51,812 nucleotides of DNA from UBA4064 sp050179135 (GTDB lineage: Bacteria > Desulfobacterota > Desulfobacteria > Desulfobacterales > Desulfatirhabdiaceae). Each line of letters starts with the position of its first letter. The first letter of the stretch is position 1. The stretch spans positions 1-51,812 of the forward strand of contig JBFXFK010000010.1 of the NCBI GenBank assembly GCA_050179135.1, read 5' to 3'. The notes under the pieces were generated by a model. It had not been told where the DNA came from. It made no database searches and worked only from the letters and a program-made list of their open reading frames with translations. The translations under genes and the position numbers were made by a program. Shown here in pieces: positions 1 to 9,272 of the stretch.

Positions 1-152
1 ATTTCAAATCTATAATGTATTGTCACAAAATTAAATATAGACTTCTATTTTTATTTTTGTTATCAATCGCCTGAATTGAATTTATTAATTGTTTGATAAA
101 TCAATTTTTAGAAAAGATTGCTTTTTAACGACTTCTCTTTGGCAAATGATGC

Positions 153-200
153 AAAAGATCCGGTCTGTCGGAACAAAAAAATACAGGCTCCGGATCTTTT
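153..200 (+). promoter_or_regulatory. Inverted repeat in the leader of the Liv operon
   Basis: An 11-base perfect inverted repeat, AAAAGATCCGG at 153-163 and CCGGATCTTTT at 190-200, with a 26-base spacer and followed by an AT-rich stretch. It lies about 40 bases before the first Liv gene. It could be an operator, a leader hairpin, or the terminator of a gene left of the window; the stem is too AT-rich to call a strong terminator. The rest of 1-238 is AT-rich and holds no ORF that looks coding. Confidence 0.35.
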
Positions 201-238
201 AATTTTTAAACCGGTTGCACAAAACAGGAGGGTCCAAA

Positions 239-1516
239 ATGAAATTCAGGTATCTCAGAATGCTGGTGTTTCTTATGACCGCGGTGTTGTTGATCCTGCC
301 GGCCGGGCAGGCTTTGGCGGCGAAATCGATCGTCCTTGGTTGTCCCCTTTCCACGGCATTTCTGTATGGATGGGCTGCGGAAAGAGGCTTCAAACTGGCG
401 GTGGAAGAAATCAATGCCAAAGGCGGGGTCAATGTCAAAGGAGACATGCGTCCTTTTTCGGTGGAGGTTATCGACACACGTGATCTGGAACCGGGTGTTC
501 CGGTAAGCGATGCGCTCCTGGCCGTGGAAAAGCTGATCCTTGACAAGAAAGCGGATTTTATCCTGGGCGGTCCGGTGCGGTCCGAAGCAGCCCTTGCCGC
601 CATGCCCCTGTTGTCGAAACACAAAAAGGTATCCATACTGACAACCGGCTCCCTGACCCCCAAATACCATGCCCTGGTGGCCGAGCAGTATGACAAATTC
701 AAGTACTGTTTTCGAATACATGGCGAGGCAAAAAATCTGGTGGGTGAGATGTTTGCCAATTTTACCGAACTGAAAGAAAAATACGGATTCAACAACCTGT
801 TTATCATCGCCCAGGATGTGACCCACGCCCGGGGCGCAGCAGAAGTCATGAATGAGGTGGCTATCAAAAAAGGATGGAACGTCACCGGTGTCGAGATTTA
901 TCCCACGGGCGCAACGGATTATTCCATGGGACTGCTCAAGGCCAAAAAAACAGGTTCACAGATCATCAATATCTGGATGGACATGCCGGAAAGCGCCATT
1001 TTGCTGAAACAGTGGTATGAAATGCAGATTCCCGCCCTGCCGTTCGGCTCGACCCTGGCCGCTGCGGAACAGCCCAATTTCTGGGATTCCACGGACGGCA
1101 AAGGCCAATATACGCTCTGCAATGTGGTCAATGCCGGCAATGCGCCCTCCGAGGCAACCCCCTGGACCATGACATTCTATAATGCCTATGCCAAAAAATG
1201 GGGCGTGGAACCGGAAGGTCTGGGTTCATCCAGCAGTTACATGGCGGTCTATGTCCTGAAAGATGCCATTGAACGTGCGGGCACCCTGGATTCGGACAAG
1301 GTGCTGGCCGAATTGGAAAAGACGGATATCATGGGTGTTTATGGCAGGCTTCGTTTCGATCCCAAAAGCCACCAGGTCATCCCGGCCACGGATCCCAAGG
1401 AAGGCGCGGTCGGAAGCATTATGCAATGGCAGGACAAAAAGCGGGTCGTGGTTTATCCCAAGAGTATTGCATCGGGAGAAATCCAGTTACCTCCCTGGAT
1501 GAAATCGGACAAATAA
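239..1516 (+). CDS. ABC transporter periplasmic substrate-binding protein (LivK-like, type I fold)
   Basis: This 425-residue protein should bind the imported ligand in the periplasm and deliver it to the LivHM permease. Residues 1-28 form a clear signal peptide (basic start, hydrophobic core, AGQALA-A cleavage region). The mature part has the two-lobe Peripla_BP_6 pattern, beginning KSIVLGCPLS and continuing with FKLAVEEINAKGG. The ATG at 239 is chosen over an upstream TTG at 215 because an AGGAGGG ribosome site sits at 226-232. It is the first gene of a five-protein importer followed by an acyl-CoA ligase. Many proteins of this family bind aromatic or other organic acids instead of branched-chain amino acids, and the ligase neighbour points that way. 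The ligand itself cannot be read from the sequence. Confidence 0.92.
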   Translation: MKFRYLRMLVFLMTAVLLILPAGQALAAKSIVLGCPLSTAFLYGWAAERGFKLAVEEINAKGGVNVKGDMRPFSVEVIDTRDLEPGVPVSDALLAVEKLILDKKADFILGGPVRSEAALAAMPLLSKHKKVSILTTGSLTPKYHALVAEQYDKFKYCFRIHGEAKNLVGEMFANFTELKEKYGFNNLFIIAQDVTHARGAAEVMNEVAIKKGWNVTGVEIYPTGATDYSMGLLKAKKTGSQIINIWMDMPESAILLKQWYEMQIPALPFGSTLAAAEQPNFWDSTDGKGQYTLCNVVNAGNAPSEATPWTMTFYNAYAKKWGVEPEGLGSSSSYMAVYVLKDAIERAGTLDSDKVLAELEKTDIMGVYGRLRFDPKSHQVIPATDPKEGAVGSIMQWQDKKRVVVYPKSIASGEIQLPPWMKSDK

Positions 1517-1522
1517 TTTACT

Positions 1523-2389
1523 ATGGATATACTCATTTACGGAACCATCAATAGCGTTACGCTGGCGCTGTATGCCATCGGATTTGCCATGGTATACGGC
1601 GTCAGCCGCCTGCCCAATTTTGCTCACGGCGCATTATATGTCATCACCGGATTCATCACCTGGAGCTTTTTGAATGTCCTGAAGCTGAACTACCTGCTCA
1701 GTATCATTCTGGCGCTGACCGCCACGGCCATCATTGGCGCACTGATCTATCAGTTTGTACTGATTCGCGTCCGGGGCATGGAAATTTCGGAAATCATCGC
1801 CTCGTATGCCATCGGAGTGGCGATTCTGGAAGGCTTCCGGTGGGGCGGCTTCAAAGGTCTGACCTATACATTGCCCTCCTTCATCGAGGGCAGCATCGAG
1901 ATCGCCGGCGTATCTGTGGATTTTCAGCGATTGTTGATCGTCGGCATCGGCGCTGCCGTGGTGGCGCTGTTATGGCTTTTCACACGATATACCCGTATCG
2001 GTCTGGCCATGCGCGGCATGGCGCAGGATGAACGGGCAGCCCTGATGCTGGGCATCGATTCCGACCGGATTGCGGTTGTCGCCATGGGCTTTGGGTCCAT
2101 GCTGGCGGCTTTGGCCGCGGTTCTGCTGCTTCCTCTGGGAAACATTGTTGTCGAGGCCGGTTATAATATCCTGATTCTGGCGATCGCCGTTTGCATTGTC
2201 GGCGGCCTGGGTAGCTGGATCGGAGCGGTTCTGGCCGCATTTCTGATCGGGTTTGCACAGATCCTGACCGTCGTATATCTGGGCCCCCATTATCAGATGG
2301 TGGTTGCGTTGCTGGCCATCATTCTCACACTGATCCTCAGGCCATCCGGACTCTTCGGACAGCAGAAAGAACTGGAGGAGAGAGTCTAA
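1523..2389 (+). CDS. livH: Branched-chain-type ABC transporter permease LivH
   Basis: A 288-residue inner-membrane permease of the LivH family, with about eight hydrophobic segments. The N-terminal pattern GFAMVYGVSRLPNFAHGAL and the C-terminal GGLGSWIGAVLAAFLIGF are typical of LivH. It forms the translocation channel with LivM. It starts six bases after the binding-protein stop and is followed immediately by livM, so it is translated as part of one operon. The length matches the family (about 290-300 residues). The family assignment is strong, but the substrate is unknown for the reason given under the binding protein. Confidence 0.93.
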   Translation: MDILIYGTINSVTLALYAIGFAMVYGVSRLPNFAHGALYVITGFITWSFLNVLKLNYLLSIILALTATAIIGALIYQFVLIRVRGMEISEIIASYAIGVAILEGFRWGGFKGLTYTLPSFIEGSIEIAGVSVDFQRLLIVGIGAAVVALLWLFTRYTRIGLAMRGMAQDERAALMLGIDSDRIAVVAMGFGSMLAALAAVLLLPLGNIVVEAGYNILILAIAVCIVGGLGSWIGAVLAAFLIGFAQILTVVYLGPHYQMVVALLAIILTLILRPSGLFGQQKELEERV

Positions 2390-3406
2390 ATGGAAAATAC
2401 CATTCAACGCCGCAAGGAACGCATCGATCGGGGTATCAAGGTTCGTTCCGACGGGCTTTATGCCCTGATGTCCATTCGGGAATTGTCCTATCTCACCCTG
2501 CCGCGACTGGTCCTGATTGTCGGAATGCTGGCGATGCCGCTGCTGATGCCGGGCATGTACTGGCAGCGCGTCATCACCATCACCTGTATCTATTGCCTGC
2601 TGGCCATCAGTTTCGATTTTCTGGCCCATTTTGTCGGACTGGTTTCCTTGGGCGGCGCGTTTTTTGTCGGGGTTGGCGGGTATATGGCTGCCATATTGAA
2701 CACAACCTTCGGTCTGTCTCCCTGGTTGACCGTTCCGCTGGCATCCCTGGCAGGCGGCGCCATCTGCACCCTGCTGCTTTTACCCTGTCTTCCTTTGCGG
2801 GGCGTATATTTTGCCATTGTCAGCCTGATGTATCCCCTTTTTGTGGCCCGACTCATCGAAGCACTGGATATTCTGGGCGGCACCGACGGGATAACGGGAA
2901 TTGACAGTTTCCCCAGCCAGTGGGTGGAACAATACGGGATCATCGGCTTGATGCTTCTGCTCCTGTTTGGGGTCAGAAGACTGGTCAACACGGATTTCGG
3001 GCTGGTTCTTCGGGGTGTCAAGGACAACGATCAGGCTATTCGCGCTTCGGGCATGAATGTCACCCTGTACAAGGCCATAGCGGTTTATTTGGCTTCGGCC
3101 ATGGGGTGTCTGGGCGGGGCCTGTCTGGTCCATATTTACATGTGGTCCGGAATTTCCCAGTTTGCACTCGATTTTTCCATTTTACCCATTGCCGCAACGG
3201 TCATCGGCGGAGGGGGAACACTGGTCGGTCCGTTGCTGGGATGCCTGATCCTGGTGCCCATCTCGGAGCTCCTGCGGGATTTTGGCACCATGCGTATTGT
3301 GTTCTATTCGCTGATTCTGGTCGCTTTCATCATTTTTCGCAGCGAAGGAATCATGGTTTACGGGCAACGCAAATACCAACAGTTTGAAAGGTGGACCCGA
3401 ATATGA
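2390..3406 (+). CDS. livM: Branched-chain-type ABC transporter permease LivM
   Basis: The second permease subunit, 338 residues. A charged N-terminal stretch of about 40 residues precedes the membrane segments. The LivM signature regions are present: GLVSLGGAFFVGVGGYMAA near residue 85, and a conserved cytoplasmic segment, GLVLRGVKDNDQAIRASGMN, that usually carries the EAA-like contact to the ATPase. The C-terminal GGGGTLVGPLLGCLIL is also typical. The start codon directly follows the livH stop codon, and the end overlaps livG by ATGA. It pairs with LivH in the membrane. Confidence 0.93.
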   Translation: MENTIQRRKERIDRGIKVRSDGLYALMSIRELSYLTLPRLVLIVGMLAMPLLMPGMYWQRVITITCIYCLLAISFDFLAHFVGLVSLGGAFFVGVGGYMAAILNTTFGLSPWLTVPLASLAGGAICTLLLLPCLPLRGVYFAIVSLMYPLFVARLIEALDILGGTDGITGIDSFPSQWVEQYGIIGLMLLLLFGVRRLVNTDFGLVLRGVKDNDQAIRASGMNVTLYKAIAVYLASAMGCLGGACLVHIYMWSGISQFALDFSILPIAATVIGGGGTLVGPLLGCLILVPISELLRDFGTMRIVFYSLILVAFIIFRSEGIMVYGQRKYQQFERWTRI

Positions 3407-4203
3407 AACCGGAACCAGACAAAGAGCCGATTCTCCGGGTAGAAAAAATCACCAAGGCATTCGGCGGCATTCAGGCCTTGAACGGGGTCAGCTTCGACGT
3501 TCATGAAGGCGAAATCCTGGGAATCATCGGTCCCAACGGATCCGGAAAAACGACGGTGGTGAACTGCATCACCGGATTCATCAAGAAAACATCCGGACGG
3601 GTTCTCTTTAAAGGCAAAGATATATCCCATGCCAAACCCCATAAAATCGCCGATATGGGTATTACGCGCACCTTTCAGATCATGCGGCCCTATTACTCGC
3701 TGCCGGCATACAAAAATCTGGTCATCCCGCTTTTTTCTCCCCGGGCCAAACGAACCGGGGGGTGGCGTGGCGGCGGCAAACTGGGAGACAGAAACACCGT
3801 CAGCATCGATATTCTGGAGGAGATCGGCTTTGAACGGGATTCCTATGTGCCATACAAAGTCGCCGCCACCCTGCCCACAGGTTATCTGAAACGTCTGGAG
3901 CTGGCCCGATGTCTGGCTCTGAAGCCCGATATCATTATATGTGATGAAGTTTTTTCCGGCCTGAGCATGAGCGAAATCGCCAGCATGGTGCCCCTGATCG
4001 AACGGCTGCAAATGGACGGCATCACGCTGATCATGATCGAACACCGGCTTCGGGAGCTGTTCCGCGTGGCCAACCGCATTGTGGTGCTCAATTTCGGAGA
4101 AAAGCTCGCGGAAGGCAGTTCCAAAGCAGTCATGGCGGATGAGCGGGTCAAGGAGGCCTATTTCGGTTCCCGGAAGATTGAGGAGGTCATGAAACATGCT
4201 TGA
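3403..4203 (+). CDS. livG: ABC transporter ATP-binding protein LivG
   Basis: A 266-residue cytoplasmic ATPase of the LivG class. The Walker A motif GPNGSGKTT lies near residue 43. The signature region reads LPTGYLKRLELARCLA where most homologues have LSGGQ or LSYGQ, and Walker B reads IIICDEVFSGLS instead of the usual LLLDEP. These changes leave the catalytic Asp-Glu pair intact, so the protein is probably active but divergent. I place the start at the ATG at 3403, which overlaps the livM stop (ATGA) and has GAAAGGTGG upstream, not at the GTG at 3391. The end overlaps livF by eight bases. Confidence 0.92.
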   Translation: MKPEPDKEPILRVEKITKAFGGIQALNGVSFDVHEGEILGIIGPNGSGKTTVVNCITGFIKKTSGRVLFKGKDISHAKPHKIADMGITRTFQIMRPYYSLPAYKNLVIPLFSPRAKRTGGWRGGGKLGDRNTVSIDILEEIGFERDSYVPYKVAATLPTGYLKRLELARCLALKPDIIICDEVFSGLSMSEIASMVPLIERLQMDGITLIMIEHRLRELFRVANRIVVLNFGEKLAEGSSKAVMADERVKEAYFGSRKIEEVMKHA

Positions 4204-4957
4204 AGCCAATGGCCTCATGGTATTTTACGAAAACATGCTGGCGCTCAACAATATCCATGTCCGGTGTGGCGCCAACCAGATCGTGGGCGTATTTGGCGCC
4301 AACAGCGCCGGGAAATCGACCCTGATGTACGCGCTTTCGGGTATCATGCAGGATATTCAAAAAAAAGAAGCCATGGCCGGTGGTGAACGGATCACGCTGA
4401 TGGGAGATGTCCGGTTTATGGGGGAGGATATCTCGAATCTGAAACCCAGCCAGCGGGCGCGCCAGGGTATCATTCTCTGTCCGGAAAGGCGGCGGATATT
4501 CAACGAAAGCAGTGTACTGGAAAATCTGAAAATCGGCGGATACCTGGCATCACCATCTCAGGCCCGCCATACACTGGAATATGTGTTCCAGATATTCCCG
4601 GCGCTGGATCGGCTGAAAAAGCGGATTGGCGGTTTTTTGAGTGGCGGCGAACAGCAGATGCTCGCTATCGGCCGGGCATTGATGGCGCAACCCAAACTGC
4701 TGCTTCTGGACGAACCCCTGATGGGGCTGAGCCCCCTGATGCAGGCGGAACTGATCCGGGCCACCAAGGGAATTTGTGATGACATGAAACTGTCGATCAT
4801 TATTACGGAACAATATGCCCGGCCGGTGTTTCCAATTGTGGATTACGCGTATATTCTGGAAAACGGTTCCGCGGTCATGGAAGGCAACCGGGATGAGCTG
4901 ATGGACAACCCGGATGTGCGCTCCGCGTATTTCGGCATCGAGGAGTCCTGTGAATGA
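4196..4957 (+). CDS. livF: ABC transporter ATP-binding protein LivF
   Basis: The second ATPase of the importer, 253 residues. Walker A is GANSAGKST, the signature is LSGGEQQMLAIGRAL and Walker B is LLLLDEPLMGLSP, all canonical, in contrast with the divergent LivG partner. An insert after the first helix (IMQDIQKKEAMAGGERITLM) is longer than in most LivF proteins. The gene overlaps livG at its start and the acyl-CoA ligase at its end (ATGA at 4954-4957), so the six genes appear translationally coupled. Confidence 0.92.
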   Translation: MLEANGLMVFYENMLALNNIHVRCGANQIVGVFGANSAGKSTLMYALSGIMQDIQKKEAMAGGERITLMGDVRFMGEDISNLKPSQRARQGIILCPERRRIFNESSVLENLKIGGYLASPSQARHTLEYVFQIFPALDRLKKRIGGFLSGGEQQMLAIGRALMAQPKLLLLDEPLMGLSPLMQAELIRATKGICDDMKLSIIITEQYARPVFPIVDYAYILENGSAVMEGNRDELMDNPDVRSAYFGIEESCE

Positions 4958-6609
4958 TGCAGCCCAATAACCATTCCCACACAACTGAGCTGACATATAC
5001 CCGATTTGACCGGATGGCGGAAAAATACCCGCAAAATACCGCCGTTATCTATCTGGGCGAAAAATTTTCCTATTACCGGCTGTATGACCTGAGCGCCCGT
5101 TTTGCCGGCGCACTGAAAGACCTGGGGGTTTGCAAGGGAGACCGGGTAATGATCTACGTTTCCAACTGCATCCAATGGGTCATCGCGTTTATCGGAATCC
5201 AGAAACTGGGGGCGGTCATCGTTCCGGTTTCTCCGATCTACACCTCCCACGAACTCGACTACATGGTCCGGGATTCCGGGGCGGAAACCCTGATATGTCT
5301 GGACACCAATTTTTGCTATGTCAAGGAGGTCATGGGTCAAGCCGGCCTGAAACGGGTCATCGTCACCAATCTGGTGGATCTGCTTCCGCCCTGGAAACGG
5401 TATCTGGGGGTTTTGTTCGATAAAATTCCCAATGGCAAGGTCGATCACAGCACCGGCGTTTTCAGTTTCAAATCCCTTTTGAAGCATGAACCGCTCCAGG
5501 CGCCGGCGGAAATCGATCCCATGACCGATCTGTCCTATCTGCTTTACACCGGCGGCACAACCGGCTTTCCCAAGGGCGTTCCCGGCAATCACGCCGGCAT
5601 GACATCCTATGTCAACGATGTCACCGAAGATGTCGCCGGAGACCGGTTATTGGAAGGCCGGGATGTCTATATCGCCATCAATCCGATGTTTCATATCATG
5701 GCCCTTGGCCTGTTCATGTCGATCGGCCTGAACAAGGGCAATGCCACGGTACTGATGCCTGTTCCCCAGGTGGATGCCATTCTGGAAAGCATTCAGCGGT
5801 TTCGGGTGCGATGGCTTTTGGGCGTCCCCGCCCTGTACCGGATGATTCTGGATAATGACCGGCTCGATCATTATCAGCTCGATTCCCTTCTCTATTGTTT
5901 CTGCGGCGGCGATGTCCTGCCGGCAGAGATGTACAGCCGCTGGGAAACCCGTTTTCATATTCCGATTTACCAGGTTTACGGATCAACCGAGGTCGGACAT
6001 GTCTGCTACAGCCGCATCGACAGAAAACCCAAACCCGGAACCATCGGTCTTCCCCTGAAAAGCCGGGAATGCATCGTTGTCAATCCGGCAACGCTGGAGC
6101 CGGTTTCTTCCGGTGAAAGTGGCGAGCTGCTCGTATCCTCCCCCTATACCATCAAGGGATACTGGAACAAACCCGATGAAACCGAGAGAACCTGTGTTTC
6201 GATAGATGGCAAGATTTTTTGTCGAATGGGTGATTTTGTCAGCGAAGATGAGGACGGTGAACTGTATTATGTGGAGCGCAGCGCGGATCTCATCAAACAC
6301 AAGGGCTACCGGATATCGGCATCCGAAGTGGAAGCCATTCTTCAGGATCATCCGACGGTTATCGGCGCATGTGTCGTGGGGGTGCCAGACGAGCGGGTGG
6401 GTGAACGGATAAAGGCCATCGTGGTGCTGAAAGAGGATGCCCGGGGTGTTGGTGGATCTGACCTGATAAAATGGTGCCGCGAACGCCTGGCGCCCTACAA
6501 GGTCCCCGCTTATATCGAATTCAGGGATATGCTGCCCAAGTCCAAGGTCGGCAAACTGCTGCGCCGGGAGATCCGGGATGAAGAACGGCGGCGCGTCTCC
6601 AAGGGTTGA
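4954..6609 (+). CDS. AMP-forming acyl-CoA/aryl-CoA ligase
   Basis: A 551-residue member of the adenylate-forming superfamily, which activates a carboxylic acid with ATP and joins it to coenzyme A. The phosphate-binding loop YTGGTTGFPKG lies near residue 198 (most members have YTSGTTG). VYGSTEVGH is the adenine-binding motif. The hinge region ERSADLIKHKGYRISASEVE is near residue 445, and the catalytic lysine is in PKSKVGKLLRRE near the C-terminus. Its ATGA coupling to livF implies that it acts on the transported substrate, trapping it as a CoA thioester. Long-chain fatty acids are less likely, given the Liv importer; an aromatic or short organic acid is an inference. Specificity cannot be settled by eye. 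Confidence 0.88.
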   Translation: MMQPNNHSHTTELTYTRFDRMAEKYPQNTAVIYLGEKFSYYRLYDLSARFAGALKDLGVCKGDRVMIYVSNCIQWVIAFIGIQKLGAVIVPVSPIYTSHELDYMVRDSGAETLICLDTNFCYVKEVMGQAGLKRVIVTNLVDLLPPWKRYLGVLFDKIPNGKVDHSTGVFSFKSLLKHEPLQAPAEIDPMTDLSYLLYTGGTTGFPKGVPGNHAGMTSYVNDVTEDVAGDRLLEGRDVYIAINPMFHIMALGLFMSIGLNKGNATVLMPVPQVDAILESIQRFRVRWLLGVPALYRMILDNDRLDHYQLDSLLYCFCGGDVLPAEMYSRWETRFHIPIYQVYGSTEVGHVCYSRIDRKPKPGTIGLPLKSRECIVVNPATLEPVSSGESGELLVSSPYTIKGYWNKPDETERTCVSIDGKIFCRMGDFVSEDEDGELYYVERSADLIKHKGYRISASEVEAILQDHPTVIGACVVGVPDERVGERIKAIVVLKEDARGVGGSDLIKWCRERLAPYKVPAYIEFRDMLPKSKVGKLLRREIRDEERRRVSKG

Positions 6610-6784
6610 AGCAGACGAAAGACATGTGACCCGCCTTGTCCGTCGAGATGGTTAGCCTGCCGGTCAGCGGTCTGGTTGCAGAGGTGACCGGCCGGTCGCC
6701 CCTACAGGGTTATCCCGGCCTTTTCCGACTTCCGGACAGCCGACCGACCATCCGGCAGCCCCTTCATCCTTCATCCTTCATCCT

Positions 6785-9272
6785 TCAGCCTTCAGCCTTC
6801 CCCCTTCCGCCTAACCCCGTGTCCCCCAAAACCCGCCGAAGCGTATCCCCAAGCAACTTGAGCTGATACGGCTTGCCCAGGAAAGCATTCGGACGTTCGG
6901 AATGCGCTTCGGCCATCACCCGGGACTCATCGTAACCGCTGGACAGAATGACGGGAACATCCGCCGAGATTTTACGCAGGGCCGCAATGGTCTCCCAACC
7001 GTTCATGCCTGGCATTGTCAAATCGGAAAGAACGCAGCAAATTTCATCCGGATGCTGCCGGAATATCTCAACCGCCTTCATACCGTCACCGGCTTCCAGC
7101 ACCGTAAAGCCCAGGCGCTTCAGCATTGATTTGAGCATGCTGCGAATCTGCTCCTCGTCTTCGGCGATCAGGACAGTGCCGACCGTTTCGATTTTACGGT
7201 CAGGCGTCTCTTTTTTCAACGTAGCGGGAATTTCTTCATCTGTCACCGGAAAAAAAATCCGGAAAACACTGCCTTTGCCCGGACAGCTTTCAACCGTGAT
7301 GCCGCCGCCATGAGCCCTGACAATCCCGATGACTACCGCCAATCCCAGCCCCCCGCCCGGTGAACTTTGTCGTAAAAAACGGATCAAAAAGCTTCTCGAT
7401 ATCCATCACCGGAATTCCGCAGCCCGTATCGACTATTTCCAGACAGGCATAAGGACCATCAACGGGCCTCCAGTTGATGGGGAAGCGGTGTGATTCCGGG
7501 ATATCCCCCGGCAAAACTGTTTTGACCGCCACACGAATGGCTCCCGGTTTGTCGCCAATGGACTCTTGGGCATTGATGATCAGGTTGGTCATCATTTGCT
7601 GTATTTGCGGGGCACTCCCCCGAATTGTCGGTCCGGAAGACGGAAATTCGGATGACACAATCACCCGATCCGAAACATCGTCACCCAGCCCGAATAGACC
7701 CATCTGACATGTTCGGGACAGATCCAGCGGCTCATGTTTTCCCGAAGGCTGCCCCAGGTAGGTCAACATCAGGCGGCTGATCTCTGCAGCCCGATGGGAT
7801 CCCTTCAAGGCTTCCGTAAGCATATCCCGAACATCCGAATCCTGTGGGAGGTCATCCATGGCCATTTCCAGGCTTCCCGTAACCACCTGGAGCTGATTGT
7901 TGAAATTGTGGGCAATGGCGCCGGCCATGGTACGCAGACTTTCGGCCTTTTGAAGCAGCCGGTTCTGGGCTTCGAGTTCCGCCTTTTTTTCTTCTGCCTG
8001 CTTTTGTGCCGTCAGGTCAATAATAAACCCTTCCAGCCCGATCACCTGACCCGCATGGATGACCGGATGAGCGGAAAACGAATGATAACCGATTGAACCA
8101 TCGCGGCAACGGCGGGTTGCCTCACCGGTTGGAATGGATTTTCCGGCCAGCAGCAACGCGACATTTCGATTGGATTTCTCCATATCCGTTTCCACCTGGG
8201 TCATGGAAAAATGTTTGCCGATCACCTCATCTGCAGACAGATAGCCATGCATGGTCAGCCAGGCCCTGTTGACACGCTGAAATCGGCCCGCATGGTCAAC
8301 AAAAAAATACCCTGCCGATGTATGTTCGATAATTTCGCTCAGGCGATCCACACTCTCCTGAAGTAACGCTTCGTCCTGCCTGCGGATCGTAATATCCTGA
8401 ATTTGAAAGATGAAGCGAATTGGGCGGCCATCTCCATCCCGGATCAGCGATACATTCTGCTGGGTCCAGATAACTCTGCCCAGAGCCCTCACGCATCGTT
8501 TCTGAATCTCGTAAGTAGCCATGTTGCCGGCCAGCAATTGATTCTGATAGTCCCTGTCCAGTACAAGATCATCCGGATACAAAATATCCTGAATCGTTTT
8601 ATTCAGTAACGCTTCTTCGGAATACCCCAGTATCCCGCAAAAAGCGGCATTCACTTTCAGGAAATGCCCATCCATTGTCACCAGCGATTTTCCGATCGGC
8701 GAAAGATTGAAGATGGCATTCAGTTGCGCCTCACTTTCAGCCAGTAAAGCCGTCCGCTTCTGAATCCGCGATTCCAGTTCCGTATTCAGGTTTTCCAACG
8801 CCTGCTCGGCCTGCCTGCGTACGATAATTTCGTTTAACAGGTAGGCATTTTGTCTTTCCATATCCAATTGAAGATGGGTAATGGTGAGATGCATTTTGAC
8901 TCTTGCCAGCACCTCTTCTGCATGAAATGGCTTGTTGATATAATCCACAGCGCCAATTTCAAATCCCCTGATTTTTGAATGCCCATCATCCAACGCACTG
9001 ATAAAAATGACGGGGATGGTCCGTGTTTCACTGTTGGCCTTGAGCTGCCTGCAGATTTCAAAGCCATCCATTCCGGGCATTTTGATATCCAGAAGGATAA
9101 TATCCGGCCGTTTTGCCTTTATGCTGCGCAATGCCAGTTCTCCGGTGGTTGCCGGGCGGACTTTATAGCCCCCGCGGCTCAGAATATCGATCAGCAACTG
9201 AAGGCTGTCTTTCGAGTCTTCCACCACAAGAACTTCATCCGTGACAACCGGATCGGGTTCATCAATAATCAT
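6785..9272 (-). pseudogene. Hybrid sensor histidine kinase (REC-PAS-PAS-HisKA-HATPase-REC), frameshifted
   Basis: Read as one gene with a single frameshift, this encodes about 828 residues. In order: an N-terminal receiver domain (phospho-acceptor in LLDIKMPG), two PAS domains, a dimerisation/phospho-acceptor helix with GAIAHNFNN, an ATPase domain, and a C-terminal receiver (VLSDLTMPGMNG). The frame breaks inside the ATPase G2 box. A six-base C run at 7349-7354 (G on the coding strand) has one base too many; removing it restores TGRGLGLAVVIGIV. Without correction the frame 9272-7290 runs on into nonsense residues, and the rest is read from 7387 down to 6785. The start overlaps the upstream kinase by ATGA with AAGGAG before it. 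Whether this is a sequencing error, a phase-variable tract or a real pseudogene is open. Confidence 0.8.

Noticed and set aside
131..144. Sigma-54-like TGGCA...TGCA before the Liv operon
   Set aside because: Only eight bases separate GG and GC; ten are required.
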